From positions 1-9,334 of the forward strand of contig JBFHKR010000105.1 in NCBI GenBank assembly GCA_041595255.1: a DNA stretch of 9,334 nt, in the 5' to 3' direction. Within the stretch, counting starts at the first letter, position 1. Each line of letters begins with the position of its first letter. A program made the translations under genes and the position numbers. The stretch is from PGYR01 sp041595255. Lineage in GTDB: Bacteria > Bacteroidota > Ignavibacteria > Kapaibacteriales > UBA2268. Under the pieces are notes generated by a model. The model was given only the letters and a program-made list of their open reading frames with translations, made no database searches and was not told the DNA's origin. Below, piece after piece: positions 7,122 to 9,334 of this stretch.

Positions 7122-7126
7122 AGGAG
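7122..7126 (+). promoter_or_regulatory. Strong Shine-Dalgarno (AGGAG) before the 121-residue gene
   Basis: AGGAG lies 7 nt before the ATG at 7134, ideal spacing for ribosome binding. It fixes the start of a gene that has no recognisable homology. The other starts in the window have no comparable site, which makes this leader distinctive. Confidence 0.8.
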
Positions 7127-7133
7127 CAAAACA

Positions 7134-7499
7134 ATGAATATCACTAAAATAACAACTGAAGCCAACGTAAAGTATGATCCGTTTCTTGTGGAAACACTAG
7201 TAAAATCCGATGATACGAGTAAATCGAATATTAACAAACCTCTTGACAAAGCTGATTGGTCTTCTGAGATTCTGAAAAGTGGACTGAATAAATTGGAGAA
7301 TAGTATTCAATCAAATGATGATACTTCGCCACTAAGTTATAGTTCTGCTCCGACAGTAGAGACAATGCAAGATGCCCAAAAAGTATTATCAGAAATAAAT
7401 ACAGATGATTTGGTAAAAAATATCAATAGTATTTTCTCTGGTTTGAACGCGGAGAGAATAGCTGATTTATTTTTAGAAGAAGCTGATGCGGTAGTTTAA
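7134..7499 (+). CDS. Hypothetical small acidic protein, unrecognised
   Basis: I do not recognise this 121-residue protein. It has no signal peptide, no membrane segment, and no cysteine or histidine. Residues 1-75 are polar and Ser/Asp/Asn/Lys-rich, probably mostly disordered, with one predicted helix near 41-58 (DWSSEILKSGLNKLENSI). Residues 75-119 look like two or three helices (VETMQDAQKVLSEI, then DDLVKNINSIFSGL and NAERIADLFLEEA). The tail, an EA/DA-type helix followed by a short 'N-x-E-R-I-A-D-L' helix, recalls small proteins ending in a 'dp.rvl.LL' helix in other Gram-negatives, but I cannot assign a family. It is likely a real gene: perfectly spaced Shine-Dalgarno, plus a well-formed terminator 28 nt after the stop. 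It could be an adaptor, anti-sigma-like or regulatory protein, but nothing in the sequence decides this. Confidence 0.8.
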   Translation: MNITKITTEANVKYDPFLVETLVKSDDTSKSNINKPLDKADWSSEILKSGLNKLENSIQSNDDTSPLSYSSAPTVETMQDAQKVLSEINTDDLVKNINSIFSGLNAERIADLFLEEADAVV

Positions 7500-7527
7500 T
7501 CAGCTTTTAATATATGCAAAAAACTAG

Positions 7528-7561
7528 AAACCGATTGCACATAATGTAGTCGGTTTTTTTT
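7528..7561 (+). terminator. Rho-independent terminator after the 121-residue gene
   Basis: AAACCGATT (7528-7536) pairs with AGTCGGTTT (7548-7556) over 9 bp including one G-U wobble. The 11-nt loop can form an extra ACA/TGT pair. Eight consecutive T (7554-7561) follow the GC core. It cleanly ends the ykvA-like/orphan transcript before the propeller gene. Confidence 0.85.
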
Positions 7562-7621
7562 GTACGCAAACTATTTTAATGTTTTCTCGTAATTGAATAT
7601 ATTATCAATAACAAGTAAAAT

Positions 7622-8701
7622 ATGAAACCTGACTATACCAATTCGAATAATATCTATTCAAAACTCATCTTAATTTTAGTTTTAAGTTTGATATTCTCAA
7701 ATCAAGCTTTATCTCAGAACAACTCAACTACTGAACATCCTGATTCATACTGGATTGAAAGAGCGCATATTCGTCCAAACCCATTCATTGAGAAACAAGT
7801 AGGTGGTGTAGTAAGGGATATATTTGAAGATAGTAAAGGAAACTTGTGGTTTGGAACAGAAGATGGTCCATTTCGATATGATGGAAAGAATTTAGAATTC
7901 TTCGATGATATTAAGAATCAATTCGGTCAAGGAGTTACTATAAAGGAGATTGCTGAGGATCAGAAAGGTAATTTATGGTTCGGTCATACAGGTGGAATTA
8001 GCAAATATAATGGTCATAAACTTACAAACTATAATGAGAAGGATGGATTGATAAGTGATGACGTATGGAAATTAGGAATTGATAAAAAGGGAATAGTGTG
8101 GATTGGCACAACCTATGGTACATGTAGTTTTGATGGTAAAAGTTTCACAAAATTTGAATTACCAGAATCACAGCGAGATTCTTCAAAAGGCATATCTAGT
8201 ACAAAGATAATACATAGTATTTTTAGTGATAGCAAAGGTAATTTGTGGTTTGGTACAAATGGCGGTGCATACAAATATGATGGCGAAAGTCTCACAAATA
8301 TCACTGAAACTGATGGTCTTTGTAATAACTTTGTAAATAAGATAATAGAAGATAGAATTGGCAATATATGGTTTGTAACATCGCGAAATGGAATCTGTGT
8401 TTATGATGGAAAATCATTTAAAAATATTGAGGAATTGAATGAGTTTAACGAAAAAGAAGTTTGGGATATTTTAGAAGACAGTAAAGGGAATATTTGGATT
8501 TCAGTTAAGCATGAAGGAGTATATATGTATGATGGAAATAGACTTACCAATTATACTAGAGAAGAAGGATTACTAAGTCACGCTATTATGTCAATATTCG
8601 AAGATAGCAAAGATAGAATTTGGTGTGGTGGCTTATTAGGTTTATTTCGATTGGATGGAAATAGATTTGTAAATATAACACGAGAAGGACCTTGGGAGTG
8701 A
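7622..8701 (+). CDS. Secreted two-component-regulator-propeller (Reg_prop) repeat protein
   Basis: The 359-residue protein has an N-terminal signal peptide with a long polar n-region (about 1-14), a hydrophobic core (LILILVLSLIF, about 15-25) and a likely cut near ALS-Q (29-32). The rest is seven repeats of about 42 residues, each with V-x-x-I-x-E-D-x-K-G-N-L/I-W-F-G-T followed by G-x-x-x-Y/F-D-G-K-x-x-T. They begin near residues 63, 105, 148, 196, 238, 280 and 321, enough for one complete seven-bladed beta-propeller. Such blades normally form the periplasmic sensor of hybrid histidine kinases in Bacteroidota, usually two propellers and a Y_Y_Y domain before a membrane helix. Here nothing follows the seventh blade: the protein ends REGPWE and stops. 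It is therefore a stand-alone exported propeller, probably a binding or scaffold protein. It lies downstream of a terminator, so it has its own promoter, which I could not identify. Confidence 0.88.
   Translation: MKPDYTNSNNIYSKLILILVLSLIFSNQALSQNNSTTEHPDSYWIERAHIRPNPFIEKQVGGVVRDIFEDSKGNLWFGTEDGPFRYDGKNLEFFDDIKNQFGQGVTIKEIAEDQKGNLWFGHTGGISKYNGHKLTNYNEKDGLISDDVWKLGIDKKGIVWIGTTYGTCSFDGKSFTKFELPESQRDSSKGISSTKIIHSIFSDSKGNLWFGTNGGAYKYDGESLTNITETDGLCNNFVNKIIEDRIGNIWFVTSRNGICVYDGKSFKNIEELNEFNEKEVWDILEDSKGNIWISVKHEGVYMYDGNRLTNYTREEGLLSHAIMSIFEDSKDRIWCGGLLGLFRLDGNRFVNITREGPWE
7808..8698 (+). repeat. Seven tandem degenerate ~125-bp units coding propeller blades
   Basis: The unit core is seen as GAtAGtAAaGGtAAttTgTGG (for example at about 7829 and 8226), recurring at about 126-bp intervals, with a longer third unit (about 144 bp). 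The DNA copies differ at many positions, mainly third bases, so the duplication is old and held at protein level. Confidence 0.75.
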
Positions 8702-8711
8702 AACTCACTCC
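8695..8711. other. Perfect dyad spanning the convergent stop codons of the propeller gene and murB
   Basis: GGAGTGA (8695-8701), loop AAC (8702-8704), TCACTCC (8705-8711) form a perfect 7-bp stem. Both genes end with the codons GAG-TGA, so each stop codon lies at the loop end of one arm. No U-run follows on either strand, so it is not a classical intrinsic terminator. It may protect 3' ends or mark the end of converging transcripts. Confidence 0.7.
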
Positions 8712-9334
8712 ACTATATTTACTTCTGGTTCTAGTCTAACTCGGAATTTTTCAAATACTGTTTCTATAACATGTTCTGCTATCTGCCATATATCATACCC
8801 AGTGGCATTTCCATAGTTAACTAATATTAGAGCGTGTTTGTCATACACTGCGGCATCACCAACTCTGTATCCCTTTAAACCAGCCTTTTCTATTAACCAA
8901 CCAGCAGAAATTTTAATAGTACCATCATTTTGTGGGAATCCTCTTAAATCAGAATATTCAGATAATATTCTATTGAAATCGATTTGAGTGATGATTGGGT
9001 TTTTGAAGAATGAACCAGAATTTCCAAGCTGACTAGGGGAGGGCAGTTTATTTGATCTTATATTAATTACTGATTCAAATACATTCTTAGCTGTTGCCTC
9101 TAACTTATGTTGGATCAAGTAGTTTTCTAACTCTGTATAACTTAAATTAGGATTGTCTGCTTTGCCTAATTTATATTGGACAGAAGTAATAATAAGCTTA
9201 TTCTTCAGGTCTGATTTGAAAATTGAGTTTCTATATCCAAATTTACTTTCTACTTTCGTATATATCTCGAATTGCTTAGAATCAATATTATATCCTCTTA
9301 AGCTAATAAAGTGCTTTTCTTGCTCAACCCCATA
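8705..9334 (-). CDS. murB: UDP-N-acetylenolpyruvoylglucosamine reductase (C-terminal part, 5' end outside window)
   Basis: The frame runs from the right edge to TGA at 8705-8707, giving 209 residues. The TTG at 9116-9118 is not the start, because family-typical sequence continues upstream of it. MurB reduces UDP-GlcNAc-enolpyruvate to UDP-MurNAc with NADPH and FAD in cytoplasmic peptidoglycan precursor synthesis. Visible landmarks are the edge residues YGVE, FGYRNSIFK (Tyr-loop typical of E. coli-type class I enzymes), the LSYTELENYL segment, QLGNSGSFFKNP with the catalytic Ser proton donor, AGWLIEKAGLKGYRVGDAAVYDKHALILVNYGNATGYD of the substrate-binding C-terminal domain (written here only as the landmarks AGWLIEKAG, GYRVG and HALILVN for orientation), and the terminal LEPEV with the catalytic Glu. 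The N-terminal FAD-binding domain lies outside the window. All catalytic elements expected in this part are intact. The gene converges with the propeller gene with only 3 nt between stops. Confidence 0.95.
   Translation of the reverse strand, partial: YGVEQEKHFISLRGYNIDSKQFEIYTKVESKFGYRNSIFKSDLKNKLIITSVQYKLGKADNPNLSYTELENYLIQHKLEATAKNVFESVINIRSNKLPSPSQLGNSGSFFKNPIITQIDFNRILSEYSDLRGFPQNDGTIKISAGWLIEKAGLKGYRVGDAAVYDKHALILVNYGNATGYDIWQIAEHVIETVFEKFRVRLEPEVNIVE

Noticed and set aside
8113..8364. 83-codon frame antisense to the propeller gene.
   Set aside because: Shadow produced by the repeat-coding DNA; no independent evidence.
9116..9118. TTG as the start of a short 137-residue MurB.
   Set aside because: The same frame continues to the window edge with MurB-specific sequence (FGYRNSIFK and the NPNLSY segment), so this codon is internal leucine.

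Overview
The window is AT-rich, roughly one third G+C by eye. It looks like a chromosomal segment from a Gram-negative member of the Bacteroidota/Chlorobiota/Ignavibacteriota (FCB) group. The pointers are an OmpA-family protein with a polyproline hinge and two OmpA-like domains, an exported S9 peptidase of the large Bacteroidota-type architecture, an exported seven-repeat 'two-component regulator propeller' protein, and a near-absence of Shine-Dalgarno sequences. The duplicated-OmpA architecture reminds me of Ignavibacteria/Kapabacteria-type proteins, but that finer placement is only an impression. There is no rRNA, tRNA, CRISPR array, insertion sequence or phage gene. Most of the window reads as ordinary core and housekeeping genome.

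Layout. (1) Positions 1-399, plus strand: the C-terminal part of formimidoyltetrahydrofolate cyclodeaminase, cut by the window edge. A strong bidirectional terminator (406-434) separates it from (2) 441-3164, minus strand, a secreted 907-residue prolyl-oligopeptidase-family (S9) peptidase. (3) 3333-3890, plus strand: a DUF4256 protein preceded by a near-consensus -35/-10 pair. (4) 3906-4625 and 4632-6656, minus strand: a two-gene unit, OmpA-family protein first and membrane-embedded M50B-like zinc metalloprotease second, 6 nt apart. (5) 6734-7075, plus strand: a YkvA/DUF1232 small membrane protein that appears to use TTG as start. (6) 7134-7499, plus strand: an unrecognised 121-residue acidic protein with the only strong Shine-Dalgarno in the window, followed by a clear terminator (7528-7561). 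(7) 7622-8701, plus strand: a secreted seven-bladed propeller protein. (8) 8705-9334, minus strand: the C-terminal two thirds or so of MurB, running off the right edge. The ends of genes 7 and 8 form a perfect 17-bp dyad containing both stop codons.

How the genes fit together. Several products belong to the cell envelope: the S9 peptidase, OmpA-like protein, M50B-like protease, propeller and MurB. Apart from the OmpA/M50 pair, they look like separate transcription units. The cyclodeaminase belongs to histidine/folate one-carbon metabolism. I see no convincing undescribed multi-gene system. The points most worth a second look are the OmpA/M50 pairing, the asymmetric peptidoglycan-binding sites of the two OmpA domains, the orphan 121-residue gene with its unusual leader, the nuclease-like spacing of acidic residues in DUF4256, and the dyad at the propeller/murB junction.
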